Assembly: GCA_008360975.2 (NCBI GenBank)
Contig: CM039211.1
Span: 72,437,965-72,501,964, forward strand
Direction of reading: 5' to 3'
DNA from: Lichenostomus cassidix
Taxonomy: Eukaryota > Chordata > Aves > Passeriformes > Meliphagidae
DNA: 64,000 bases
Position numbers and translations under genes: made by a program. Positions 46,574 to 58,261 of the stretch are shown here, in pieces (the stretch's first letter is position 1; every line of letters begins with the position of its first letter). A model generated the notes under the pieces. The model was not told the DNA's origin, did not search any database, and saw only the letters and a program-made list of their open reading frames with translations.

Positions 46574-49280
46574 CTGCAGAAAAAAGACAGAGAAGATTTC
46601 TGGTCAGATGAAATATTGAGATCCACATTAGATACTGAATTTACCTAAGAAAATGTTCCCCAGATTTTCTGCTCGTCACTTGTAGAGGTTTTAAATCCAA
46701 TATGGTTTTTCCTGTCAGGTTTCTGATCCAAAGAGTGGAGAATCCCTGGGCTGACATTTGCTGCCTTTCCTTTTCTCCATCTAATCGATGCCTGTGTGTT
46801 GCTTTGATCACACAGTTCAGGGTTAAAAATGCAAAGAATCATTATGGTCATTACTGGATGGGAAGTCGATAGAGGTGAGGGAGCTCAGCACCTTTTCATA
46901 CAGAGGCTCGAGGGACACAGATCTGAGAACAAGCCATTCAGTGCAGTGAATCCTTAATACTCCATCTTCCATAAACAAAGACTGGGAATTCAGATGTGCA
47001 ATTACTACAGGAGTTAATGGCATGTATCTCTATAAATTCCCCAAACAGACAGAGAACAGGTTTCTGGGTCCTTTTGCTGAGAGAGTATTTAATTAAGGAA
47101 GTGTTGGAGCTGTGCTGTTTAAGTACCCTTTCTCTTTAGCTTGCTCAATGACGAGACAATAAAAGCTCATCAAGCTCTTAGTAATGTGCTTTACTAAACC
47201 TGTTAAATACTCCTGTTTTTATTTTGCTACTCTTCTCCCAATTATATGGGGAAAACATTACTGAAAGCATCCTCTCCAGGAAAACAATGAGGGACTGTAC
47301 AAGTCTCTGATTACCCTGGTGGCACATGAGCCATGGAGAATGCCTCCCTGCAAATCCCAGGGCAATGCAAATGAGCAAGAGGCACAAAGTCTTAGTTAGG
47401 ATTCTGTGTATGCTAACGACGTTGAAGAAAATTGCTATATTGTCTTTTTCTTCTTTCACAGCAAAACTGACCCTATTCTGCTTTGTCATCCATGAAAGAT
47501 TTCCATTGATTTCTCTGAGAAATGGATCAGAGTCATCACCTGAGAATATCCATCAGACTAGGAGCAGTGCTGGATTTACTGGCTTGCCTCGTCACAGATG
47601 TCCTACAGAGTTACAGCTCTGTATTTGAGAGGCAACTACTACATTAGTAATGAAGGAAGCAATGCATATTGTCTAATTAGTCAACACATCCCTCTTTGGC
47701 CTTTGCTTGCTAGTTCTAGAGACCTCCAGGACTTGAATGCAGCCTATTATATAAAAAAGATGATCCTCAAAATACCACAATATGATTTTCCATCACTGTC
47801 ATTTGCACCGTGTCACTGCCCAAGATGTATGAGGACTCTCAGACATGCAGAAGATATAATTCTTGTCTCAGATATTTTATATCCAAAGAGGTTCCCAAAC
47901 TTACCCCTAGCTCCCAGCCAGAAGAAACCTTCAGTAATCTAAAAATTCTATCCTGAAGATTGTAAAACTTGTTTTAAGGCTTTGATTTTGATAGGAAAAG
48001 TGAGTCACCTACGTTAATTAACAAATGGTAACTGATCCAAGGTAAAGCAACAGAAATTAACAAGTTAAGGAAAATGTCATGCAGGCATCTAGAAGTCATG
48101 GAATCATTGAATCATCAATTTGTTTGAGTTGGAAGAGACCTTTAAAGGCCTCCTTGTCCAACCCACCTGCCATGGGCAGTGTCACCTTCCACTAGACCAG
48201 GTTTATCAGAGCCCCTGCCACCTGAGCTGCAGTGTTTCCAGGAATTATGCATTCACTGCTTCTCTGGGCAACCCTTGCCAGTGTTTTACCTCTTAGTAAT
48301 TGATATTAAAATAATTTTTCCTCCACAGGAAAAGAAATCTCCCATGAGCTACCATGTAGATCCTAACAGGAGGAATGAGGACAGTAGTATTCCCTCCAGC
48401 AAGGCACCTCTTCCTTTGCCAATGGAAATCAATCCCTATCAATTCCACCCTGACAATGTTCTACTGTAAATGCAAATCAGACTCTGAAAGAAAAGAAACA
48501 GTGAGAGAACTTATTTTCCATGTTGAATCATCTTGTTGCCAGATGCAAGAGTCAATAATAATGAAAATGGCAGCTGAATTTGTCTCGCTCTGCTCAGGAT
48601 AAGGAAGTTCATGACCTCTCTCAAGGACATAATGAGCTGTGGGTGTGAAAAGGAGATTCTTTTCTAGAGGAAAAGGGCGTACAAATAGCTGGGCATACAA
48701 AGAAGCAATGATTCAGGGATGAAATTTCAGGTCTTGCTCACTTGCTTCAGCTACCAATAAGGCCAAAACTGAACATCATCACTTTGTAAGATAGGCTCAG
48801 AACTGAGTAAGAATTTATTCTCCTCCTGAGAGGCTTTAATGAGATGAAGGTGTCTGCAATGACCCAGGTTTCTAAAGGTTATGCATTTGTATCTGAAGGG
48901 CAGCAGGGTAAAACAACTTTGGGAGGAGAGAGGAGCATTAATTAGACTCATAGGATAGGAAAGGAAGGGGCAGAGTGCACAGGACACGTGAAGATGGGCA
49001 AAAGAGAGATGTTAACACAGCCTGGAAGACAAGATGTAAGAATTTGGTTAGGCATCAGAGGAGATATGTAAACAATGAGAGTGGGAGGGTGCCTGTGAAA
49101 GACCCACAGGAAGATAATGATGTTATTGCACAGAAGTGCTCCTGGTGTGAGAGAGGCCAGAGAACAGGAAGGGAAAGAACAGTCAACAGCTGTACCAGCA
49201 CTGCACTGAACCACACATCCAATTATTTTGTTCCAAAAAACCAGACAAATCATCCCTGCCTACTCCTAGGATTATTTTAC
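46574..49280 (-). other. Intron e-f, 2,707 bp
   Basis: One CR1 at 48098. Nothing else recognised; open frames such as 47326-47628 have no family signature. Confidence 0.85.
48098..48325 (-). mobile_element. CR1 LINE 3' fragment
   Basis: ATGGAATCATTGAATCATCA, GAGTTGGAAGAGACCTTTAA, TGCCATGGGCAGTGTCACC, CTTCTCTGGGCAACCCTTG, then a decayed AATTTTTCCTCCAC end. Confidence 0.88.
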
Positions 49281-49443
49281 CTTCTAGAGGGTCTTCAACT
49301 TCTTCCTCTATCTGCTTGAGTGTCCCATCCTTCATGAGCTTTTCAGTAAAAATATCAGATGGCACCAGTTCTCTGATGGTCTCACCATCGTCCTCAGACT
49401 TTGCAAGCCATCTTTCACATGGAAATGTGAGAGTTTCCGAGCC
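49281..49443 (-). CDS. LOXHD1: LOXHD1 exon e: PLAT domain B C-terminus plus acidic linker
   Basis: The exon is 163 nt. The acceptor is TTACTGCAG and the donor GAAG|GTAAAA. It encodes 54 codons, starting [20 protein letters not shown] (last strands of domain B), then [10 protein letters not shown], then an acidic tail with [14 protein letters not shown]. The tail of about 26 residues has no PLAT landmark and looks like an inter-domain linker. It ends with one base that completes a Val codon with the next exon (VHTYKISV). Exon entry is phase 0, exit phase 1. Confidence 0.94.
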
Positions 49444-49840
49444 CTGCAGTAAATAGGACAGAGATAATCTCTTCAAAACAACATGAACACATGTAAACAT
49501 TTCCCCTTTGAAAATACCCTGACATGCAGGCAAGGATTTTCAGCTCATGTATGTGTGTGTAGAGGCAGACCTTAAATAGTACATAGAAATGTATTTCCTC
49601 CAGAAATAGGACATCTGAGGACTCTCAGAAGAAGCACTGAACATGCAGCATAAAACAGGATTCCCAGTGGGTGTGTGAGTGGTTGTATGATCCAGTAGTA
49701 TGATCTGCCCTTCCCAGTATTCAAGCTGGTAAATTCCTAATCAGGACTGCACCATTCCTGCTGAAGCTGTGTTTTACTGAGATTCTGCAATTCCTTTTCA
49801 ACCCTTATTCAGGCAGCATTTTCTTTGAAGTCAGTGGGGC

Positions 49841-49857
49841 TTTTTTTTTTTTTTTTT
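49841..49857. repeat. Poly(T) run, 17 nt
   Basis: Uninterrupted T after GTGGGGC; a poly(A) on the transcript strand, but no retrocopy is recognisable beside it. Confidence 0.9.
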
Positions 49858-50397
49858 CTGAGCTCAATACTTCATGATTTTGCCCTGTAATTCTGTGACT
49901 CAAACTGGGTTCCAGGCAATTCCCATACATGCAGTCAGAGGAGAAAAATACTGATTTAATTTTTGATCTTTTGTTTTGACTTCACTTTGGTAGAAACAAA
50001 TATGATTTATATCATCAAACAGACAAAAACAATAGAACATGTGTTTTCCACTTGGTAAACAAAATTAATCCCAGACTATTCATTAAGAACAGACTCCCAT
50101 AAGGCCTCCAAGATGGTAAGATGCAGGCAGCTTTCTGAATGCTGGGCACCCCAGGCTATGACCCCATAAAGAGAGGGGCAAGAGACATCATGCAAGATAC
50201 AGAGGCCACAAGTTTGAACAGAAGAAAAACAAAAAGGAAGTTAGTTTTAATCTCTCCGTAAATAAATACAGAAAAAAAAAATTGGCCCTTTCTTTACTGA
50301 CAAGCTCATAATTTATCTCTTACACAGCACAGGGGCTTCCTGCTCTTTCCAGTGCACTGTGCCATCACTTCCATGTATAACATACCAATGGATGTTA

Positions 50398-50722
50398 ACA
50401 GAATTCCAGAGTGGTTTGGATTGGAAGGGACCTTAAAGCTCATCTGGTTCCAACATCTCGCCATGGGCAGAGACACCTTCCACTGTCCCAGGCTGCTCCA
50501 AGCCCTGTCCAGCCTGGCCTTGGACACTGCCAGGGATCCAGGGACAGCCACAGCTTCTCTGTGCACCCTGTGCCAGGGCCTCACCACCCTCACAGCCAGG
50601 AATTCCTTCCCAATATCCCATCTCTCCCTGCCCTCTGGCACTGGGAAGCCATTCCCTGTGTCCTGTCCCTCCATGCCCTTGCCCAAAGTCCCTCTCCAGC
50701 TCTCTGTAGACACCCTTTATGA
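50398..50722 (-). mobile_element. CR1 LINE 3' fragment, young
   Basis: GGTTTGGATTGGAAGGGACC, GCCATGGGCAGAGACACC, TGGCCTTGGACACTGCCAGG and CATCTCTCCCTGCCCTCTGG. Close to the reverse complement of the 22.5-kb and 60.9-kb copies. Confidence 0.93.
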
Positions 50723-52594
50723 ATAATTTCCACCTTAATAACTCTTCTGTGGTTATTTATCAAGCCAATATAGGGTCCTTTCTTCACTACCTTTACTATT
50801 TAAATATGAAAATATTAATATATAGTCAGGGAAGGGAATAGATCTCACTGCAGCAATCCTTGACACTGTGGTCTGCCTTGTACTGCCTGGACCTGCAGAT
50901 CCTGCACCATCACAGGGCAGGAATATTTTGTGCACCCAAGAGCAGCTAACCTGGAATGAGCAGGTCACAGTGTCACCACAGAGATCCCAGAGCTGGTCTG
51001 TGAGACCAGAACCCCTCCAAGGGGCTTGTGTGACTGTTTTGAGTCTGCATCAGAATCACACTTAGCGCACACAGCCCAAACCTTCTGCTGTTAATGAAAC
51101 AGCACTTCTCCTCCCCTCTGCTGCTCCCTGCAGCGCTGCTGTTTAACCCCAGACAGAGATGTTTAACTCCATCAGGAGGTTTGGAGCATGGCATACAAAA
51201 TGGTGTCAAAGAAAACCGGCAGCACTTCAGGTGATTTCACATCTTTGGCTTTCAAGTGTTATTTGTGCTATACAAAGCAGAACACAGCACCTAATAACCA
51301 GCCAGAACTCCTGCCTCCCCATTTCTGCACCGGCTGCCTGACCACTTAATCTGAATTATCTCACTGTACGCTGAGCCGATGAACAGTGCTTATCTCCACA
51401 CCTGCAGGCTGGGAAGGGAGGCCTTTCCAGAGCGATGCCTCAGTGCTGAAACTCTCTCCTCCTGATAGAGATCCCACTTCAGCCACATCTCTCACCGAAG
51501 CTTTCAGCTGCTCCTGAGCTTTCACACTGTTTGCTGGCTGTGTGTGCCATTGATGTGAACACTATTTGGTAAGAGGATATCTGGGGCATAATGTGCACTT
51601 ACTGCAAGAGTTAATTGTGTCATTATTGATAATCACCATGCCATTGCCACGGTTTTTATTGGGGTTTCCCTGTTAGTGATTTTATTAATATTTAAGTGAT
51701 GAAAAGTGCACTGGTTTATATTACCCATTGTAAAAACCTCTTGCAGCCCTGAACAGGATTTGTTTTGTTAGAGTCTGAGTCTGGCCCTAAGCTAGAAGCA
51801 CGGTGTGATAGTGTGCTAAAAGTCAGTGCTTTTCCCTTCTCCAAGTTGTAACAAATGAAATATAATTATCAAATATAATTGGCATGCCAAGACAGTTTTT
51901 TCAGCACGCAACAATCCTAGTTGCCTACCCAAGTGCTTTCAATTTAATCTGAAAAGTTACTGACCTCGTTTTTCTTTTGCAGCACTAGAGATACATCTAG
52001 ACACATCTTAGCAGTCTAATCAGGTAGCACAGCTTTTAGAAGCACTGGCAGCATATTGCTATCCTGTGGCAGGTCATAATATCCTGCGGCTGATCAGCGG
52101 CATCACGCAGTGCTCTGCTTTCTTCTTTTTTCCCATGCCATAATCAAAAGATCAGCAGAATTGTAAATCTCTCCATTCCCAAGTTGTTCAGGGCTTTCCT
52201 CCCTTCCTCCACCTTCAGGTTTCTCACCATCTGCCCTTCAAAGCTGCTGCAATGACTGAGGAGGGGTTGCAGCCCCAGGACCCTCTCTGGGCAAATGGAA
52301 GAGCACCCAATATGGAACACTCAGGCATCTCCCAAAATGTTTGGTTTAAGGCCAGCATGGAAAGGGGCAGCCCAGGAACCTCTTTTCCCTTGGTTTCCAC
52401 ACCTTTGGGCATCCCCCTCTTCATCTTCCCCAGCCTGTGACCAATCACAGTATCTCTGAAAACAATGTAAACCTGCTCATTAACCTAACGAAGCTGTACA
52501 AGGCAAGGGTCTGATAATGTCACACTGGCAAAAAAGTCACAATGAGTCACAATGTGAGAGTATTGGCTTGTGAAGAAGCTTGTACAGGAGAATG

Positions 52595-52960
52595 GAAAAG
52601 GAAGACCAGGGGGACCTTCTGGCTCTGCACAACTCCCTGACAGGAGGCTGGAGCCAGGTGGGGGTTTGGGCTCTGCTCCCAGGGAACAGGGACAGGATAA
52701 GAGGGAACGGCTGAAGGTGAACCAGGAAATATGTAGATTGGCTATTGGGAGCAATTTCATTGTGGAAAGTGTTGTCCAGCCCTGGCACAGCTGTCCAGGG
52801 CAGTGTTGGAGTCCCCATCCCTGGAGGGGTTTAAAAGCCTCATGGATGTGGCACTTGGGGACAGGGGTTTGTGGTGGCCTTGGCAGTGCAGGGGGAATGG
52901 TCGGACTCAATGATCTTGGAGTTATTTTTTAACCTAAACAATTCCATAACTTTGTGATGG
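52595..52960 (+). mobile_element. CR1 LINE 3' fragment, other subfamily
   Basis: GGGGGACCTTCTGGCTCTGC, ACAACTCCCTGACAGGAGG, GGAGTCCCCATCCCTGGAGG, GTCGGACTCAATGATCTTGG and a tail AATTCCATAACTTTGTGATG. Same subfamily as 54795-55290. Confidence 0.88.
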
Positions 52961-53836
52961 GGTGGGGTTCAAGGAGGACCTTTGAGTCAATTGTGTAGCA
53001 AAGAGAATAAAACATGTCCTGCAAATTTTGAAGGAAGAAGCAAGATGAGGGGTAGGTTCACCACGACTGAGCAAGTTATGTTTTAGAACTTGCTATTAGC
53101 AATCACTTGAGGAGGGGGCAGGCCTGAGGGGAGATAAAAGCTGACATCCCTTTGGAGCAAGGGGAAAGAGTTCAGGTTTTCCCTAATACAGCTGCTGCTC
53201 CACTTCTGGACTGGCCCTGAAGAGGTGATTTTCTTTTGAACTTCCCCAGAGCCAGATTCATCCCTGTTCCAGCCAGCACCTGAAAGCAAGGCTGAGGAAC
53301 AGTTTCTTATGTGGACAAGGTCAAGGTGACCATTCTGATGGCACTGCCTTAATCCTGTTCATATGAGCAACAAAAAATCCCATCATCTAACTTGATTTTT
53401 TAAAAATGATTCAGGGACTTGCACTGACAGGCATTTCGCTTGCATTAATTGTACTGGCTCCTTGTATTTATTCTTCCAGAATTAAGGGACTGATGAAATT
53501 GTTTCCTGTCCATGTTTAGCAACAATACTTTTTATTTCAAAATGGTACACCCAGTTTCCACTTCCTTCCGTGAGATGCCTCAAAACAGAACCACACATGG
53601 AAACATGGAGCTGTAAAAAAGCAATGATTGCAGAGCCTTATCATCAACATTTGAAGAACAAAACATGACAACACATGTTTGCTGTCCCCAGATCCCCAGG
53701 CTCCAGCAAGATCATTTAGTGTGCATTGCTCTTCAGGGAGTCATTTTTCACTGTTAATCACACTTTGTACACAGAAGTTGCAGTCTGGGAAATGGAAGTG
53801 GCTGCTCAGGGGGATGTGCTGGGATTCACAGCCTAC

Positions 53837-53953
53837 CTTCCCATTTGGCAGCAGCCTCCGAATCTTCACTCTGTCCAAATGCCACCCTGAGTTCAGCCCT
53901 CCACCGTTGTGTCCTATGCGGATCTTCTCAATAATGTCACCAACGTCCTCCAG
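53837..53953 (-). CDS. LOXHD1: LOXHD1 exon d: PLAT domain B, middle part
   Basis: A short exon of 117 nt, exactly 39 codons, phase 0 at both ends. The acceptor has a good pyrimidine tract ending CTGTAG and the donor is GGGAAG|GTAGGC. It encodes [33 protein letters not shown] and LLPNGK. The GHN-GGG-GW segment corresponds to HDNKG-GW elsewhere in the protein, but here it has no intron at the HDN position. It is symmetric, so skipping it would keep the frame yet remove the domain core. Confidence 0.93.
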
Positions 53954-54137
53954 CTACAGAAAAACAAACAAACAAGCAACCTCAAACAACCCCCAAACCC
54001 AACCCTCAGAAAAGCAAAAAACATAAAAAAGGGAAATACGGCGTGACTTTTGAGACACCATTTCTTTAGATTATTTCTGACTTTTCCAGGCTGTTTGAAG
54101 TGCCAGGGGAGAAAATATTAGTGCTGATGTCAATTAT

Positions 54138-54600
54138 GGAACCATAAAATAATATCCTAGAATGGTTTTGGGTCAAAGGGGCCAGAAAGATTATCCAGCT
54201 CCATCCCCCTGCCATGGGCAGGGACAACTTCCACTATCCCAGGTTGCTCCAAGCCCTGTCCTTGAACACCTCAGGGATCCAGGGGCAGCCACAGCTTCTC
54301 TGGAAAACCTCTGCCAGAGCCTCACCACCCTCACAGCCAGGAATTCCTTCCCAATATCCTATCTAGCCCTGCCCTCCAGCAGTTGGCAGTTTAAAACCAT
54401 TTCCCCTTGTTCTGTCACCATCTGCCTATATAAAAAGTCCCTCACTTTCTTTTTCATAAGCGCACATTAGGCCCTGGCAGGAGCTCTGAGCTCTCCCTGG
54501 AGCTTCTCTTGTCCAGCTGAACACCCCCAGCTCTTCCAGCCTGGCTCCAGAGCAAAGGGGCTCCAGCCCTGGCAGCATCTCCGTGGCTCCTCTGGGGTTA
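54138..54600 (-). mobile_element. CR1 LINE 3' copy
   Basis: AACCATAAAATAATATCCTA, TGCCATGGGCAGGGACAAC, CACAGCCAGGAATTCCTTCC, GGAGCTTCTCTTGTCCAGCT and AGCATCTCCGTGGCTCCTCT. About 460 bp, starting about 185 bp from exon d. Confidence 0.92.
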
Positions 54601-54794
54601 TGGCCTAACTTGCATTTTAGCTATAAGTTTTACCTGGAATTCTGCTCCAAGATGGAGAGAACCTTGCTCTGCACAAATTACCCACCCTATGAGGCAGGTC
54701 TGGTTGCACAGCAGCAATCCTGCATCTCACACTTCTCTGCATGGGTGGGAATGAAGGCAATTGTTTGGAAATTTCCCCTGTACTCCCACTGGTG

Positions 54795-55290
54795 AGTTAG
54801 AACTTGGAGTGCTGTGTCCAGTTCTGTCTCAATCCTAGAAGAATATTGAGGGGCTGCAGAGTGTCCAGAGAAGGGAACGGAGCTGGGAAGGGTCTGGAGC
54901 ACCAGGAGAGGCTGAGGGAGCTGGGAAAGGAGCTCAGCCTGGAGCAAAGGAGGCTCAGGGGGACCTTGTGGCTCTGCACAACTGCTGACAGGAGGGGAGA
55001 GCCTGAGGGGTCAGGCTGTGCTCCAGGGAACAGGGATAGGAGGAAGAAAATGGCCTCAGGTTGGGCCAGGGGAGGTTCAGGCTAGACATCAGGCGGAATT
55101 TCTCCACAGAAAGGGTTATTAAACATTGAAAGGGGCTACCCAGGGAGGTTTGGAGTCCCCATCCCTGGAGGTGTCCCAGGAATGACTGGACATGGCACTC
55201 AGTGCTCTGGGCTGGTGACAAGGTCACAGGTTGGACTCGATGGTCTCAGAGGTCTTTTCCAACCTAATTGATTCTGTGTTTCTATGAAAT
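54795..55290 (+). mobile_element. CR1 LINE 3' copy, other subfamily
   Basis: GAGTGCTGTGTCCAGTTCTG, AGCACCAGGAGAGGCTGAGG, TTGTGGCTCTGCACAACTGC, GGAGTCCCCATCCCTGGAGG, GGTTGGACTCGATGGTCTCA, ending ATTCTGTGTTTCTATGA. Opposed to the minus copy 200 bp to the left. Confidence 0.93.
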
Positions 55291-57184
55291 TGCAATGCAG
55301 CTGCATCTTAAATTGACCTTTTTATATCCCTTTCCTTTTTAAACACTTGTGTGCACTCTCTTAATACTGGTAGAATAGCTTTGAGGTCAAAGTGCTGTAC
55401 AAACAGCCTGGCATTTTATATTATCTCTCGTGCTCTGCCACAGAACCTCAATGCCACTCAGAGAAAGTCAATGGGATGACTGTCTTATGAAGTTGCCACT
55501 GGGTTTTTTATGCCTCACCTCATTATTTGAGTAATTTGTTACTAGTTCATTACTTTTAATTCACTTCCATTTCAAAGGCTTGAATAGGAAAAATTGAAAT
55601 TTTCTCCTAACTGCTAGCTTTTGGTTATTCGAGCGCAAACTTTTGTACAGCTGGTCTTCAAAAAGCCAAGGCTAGCTTCAAACCTTTGCATGTAGAACAC
55701 TGAGCTGTCCTTCTGTCCTTGGGACCTTAGGGTCCTATTTTCTTTGAAAGCACGAGAAAACAGAACATATAAATTCTCATCACTGGAGAATAGCCCCTTC
55801 TCTCCCCAGCTGACAGAAGTGCCCCACACAGAAGCAAAGGCAGCAGTGGTTTTGGAAACCTCCACAAGTCAGTAGGGCTGCACTGCCCAAGGAATTCACA
55901 CTCTGAACAGACTGGGTTTGACTCCATCAGCCCTGCTCTGAGTTTAGACAGCATAGGACTCACTGCAAAATAATCAAATGAGCCAAACTCATCTCTAAAA
56001 CTCACACATGTGCCCACAAGTATACATTAGCGGAAAATTATTTTTCCTCTGTTGTCCTGTCCAAATACTCATCTTTCAATGAGACTTTTAATCAATACAG
56101 AGCAATAAAATGATACTTGAGCAGTCAAGATCCGTGTCAAAGAAGAAGTGGGCTTTACCCTGCTGTGGGCATCTCCAGCAAATCATCACTTGGAAGCACA
56201 GCTAAGAGCAATCTCCAATCTTTTGTGTGTCTTTTGCAAAATACAAAATGATAGAGGCAGGTAAAACCACAAAGCAAACAGACAACTCCCAGTTTGTGTT
56301 TCCTGGAGCCCCCAAAAGGTTTTTAAGGTCTGTTGAACTCCAAATTATGGCTCTACACAAGCAGGTGAAAGAAAAATATATTTTGCTTTATTCTCATCTC
56401 AGGCAGAAAAAGGAACTGGTGACGTGAGAATGAAGTTTTGGAGCAGGTTAATAAGATGTTATAAATCTGTAGAACACACTGCATTTCCCCTCACTTAATC
56501 TAAGAAAAGTACTGATGTTTCAGATTCCACCAAAATTGAAATAAATCTTATGTAATAAAGAGTTAACCAGAACACTCGGTTTAAGATTTATACCTGTGGA
56601 TTAATGTAATCTCTATTACGAAAAATTGTGTGGAAACTCCACCAAAATAAGTCTTATTCTTTGTTTTAAAGGAATCACACTGGGGATTTATTTTATGATT
56701 CATGACATATAACAACAATGTGGTCTCAAAGTATTTTAACTTGTAAAAAAAATTGGTTTAAAATTTCCCCTCAATTACAAAAACAAACCAAATTCAAAAC
56801 AGAGAGAAGCTGTAAGATTGTGTATGAAATCAGCGTTGGTGTTGCAGCCAGGAAGGGAAGGTAAGGGCAAGAAGCAGCATCAACAGGATAAGCCAGAGCA
56901 AGCCTGCCTGTATTTTTTTGCTTCTCACAAATTCTCAGCAATAAGAATATACTGTGAATAGGAATTGCTTAATCCTGGGGATGTAAATGAGCTCACTCTT
57001 TGATGTGCACTGGTGTACTGTTTGCATACAGTTGTGCAAACACTTCAGGAAATACTTGGTAAGGTCTTTCAAAAAGTTAGGCCTGGGTATTCAAAAATCA
57101 CATTGTCTACAGGAAGGTAATGGTTTCTCTATCTGAGGATACAGAAGAAAAGCATTATGCTTCTAAGTATTGCAAACTGCAAGA

Positions 57185-57735
57185 GAATCACAAAGTGACA
57201 GAACACCCTGACCTGGAAGGGACCCACCAGGATCATCCAAGTCCAGCTCCTTCCCTGCACAGACACCCCAACAATCCCACCCTGTGCATCCGTGAGAGCA
57301 TTGTCCAAATGCTCCTGGAGCTCTGGGGCTGTGTCCATTCCCTGGAGAGCCTGGGCACTGCCCAGCACCCTCTGGGGGAAGAACCTTTCCCTGATATCCA
57401 ATCCAACCCTGCCCTTAGTGCTGTTTCCTCAAGTCCTGTCTGCTACTGAGTGTGAAAAGATCAGTGTCTGTCCTTCCTTCCCTTCCTGAGGAAGCCGCAA
57501 CTGCAATGAGGTCTCTTCTCAGTCTTTTCTTCTCCAGCTGAACAGACCAAAGGCCCTCAGCTGCTCCTCACACAGCTTCCTCTCCAGACCCTCCACCATC
57601 CTTGTGGCCTCCTTTGGATGCTCTCTGATAGTTTAATGTCTTTTTTAATATTGTGGCACCCAAAAGTGCCCTCAGCACTCGAGGTGAGGCTGCCCCAGCG
57701 CAGAGTAGAGCAGCAGTGGCTCAGGTGGGTGAGCC
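57185..57735 (-). mobile_element. CR1 LINE 3' copy, third subfamily
   Basis: GACCTGGAAGGGACCCACCA, GGATCATCCAAGTCCAGCTC, CTGCACAGACACCCCAACAA, GGGGGAAGAACCTTTCCCTG, ATATCCAATCCAACCCTGCC, CACTCGAGGTGAGGCTGCCC and CAGCGCAGAGTAGAGCAG. This type has the GGGTCCCTTCCAGGTC border and extends 550 bp. Confidence 0.9.
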
Positions 57736-58079
57736 CAGTGAGGAGCAAAGCAGTGGTGACACAACCTGGTCAACATTCCCACCCTCACTGCCATTTTGGA
57801 AATTACCTCTGTCCCCTCCTGAGCCTGGAAACACATCCTTGATGCCAATGGAGGTGAGAAGGAAGGAGGGGCAGGGGCTGCCATGACCTTCTTCATTCAG
57901 TAAAAGGCCAACTACATTTGGTGACCTCCTGCATCTTTCCAAGACTCATCTCAGGCATTAAAGCATTTTCTGTTGATGAAGTAAATCCAATGGTTCCACA
58001 GCACAAGAACACAGAGGACTGAAGGAGTCTATTCCTGACCACAGCATGCTCCCCAACACTCCCCATGCTCCCACCTTAC

Positions 58080-58261
58080 CTCCACAATGAACTGATTCAC
58101 TGAATTCCTTTCAAAATACATCCTTTGCTCTCTCTTGTTGAGGCACAGGGACTTTTGCCGAGTGCAAATCCCATCACTTCCATAAAGAACAATGAAGACA
58201 TCTGCGTCTGTGCCAGCTCCAAAAATGTCACTGGTGTACACCGTGATCTCGTAAGGCACAA
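58080..58261 (-). CDS. LOXHD1: LOXHD1 exon c: PLAT domain B, N-terminal half
   Basis: The exon is 182 nt. The acceptor is CTAAACCAG and the donor GAG|GTAAGG is strong. After a split first codon it has 60 codons: [10 protein letters not shown], then [20 protein letters not shown], then a basic stretch ending [15 protein letters not shown]. This is a textbook PLAT start, with the first beta strand, the GAGTDA loop and the VFIVLYG strand. It enters in phase 1 and leaves in phase 0, ahead of LEDVGDI in the next exon. CIC/TRQK replaces the more usual acidic or serine stretch after the glycine loop. Confidence 0.94.

Larger units (their letters stand above)
49444..53836 (-). other. Intron d-e, 4,393 bp
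   Basis: Holds a 17-T run (49841-49857) and CR1 copies at 50398 and 52595. The 51000-52500 interval is CR1-free and has AT-rich, non-repetitive sequence around 51560-51960. Confidence 0.85.
53954..58079 (-). other. Intron c-d, 4,126 bp
   Basis: Contains three CR1 copies (54138 minus, 54795 plus, 57185 minus). Between 55300 and 57180 no feature is recognised. Confidence 0.85.

Noticed and set aside
50306..50726. Overlapping open frames on both strands
   Set aside because: CR1 3' copy; open on both strands, which argues against coding.
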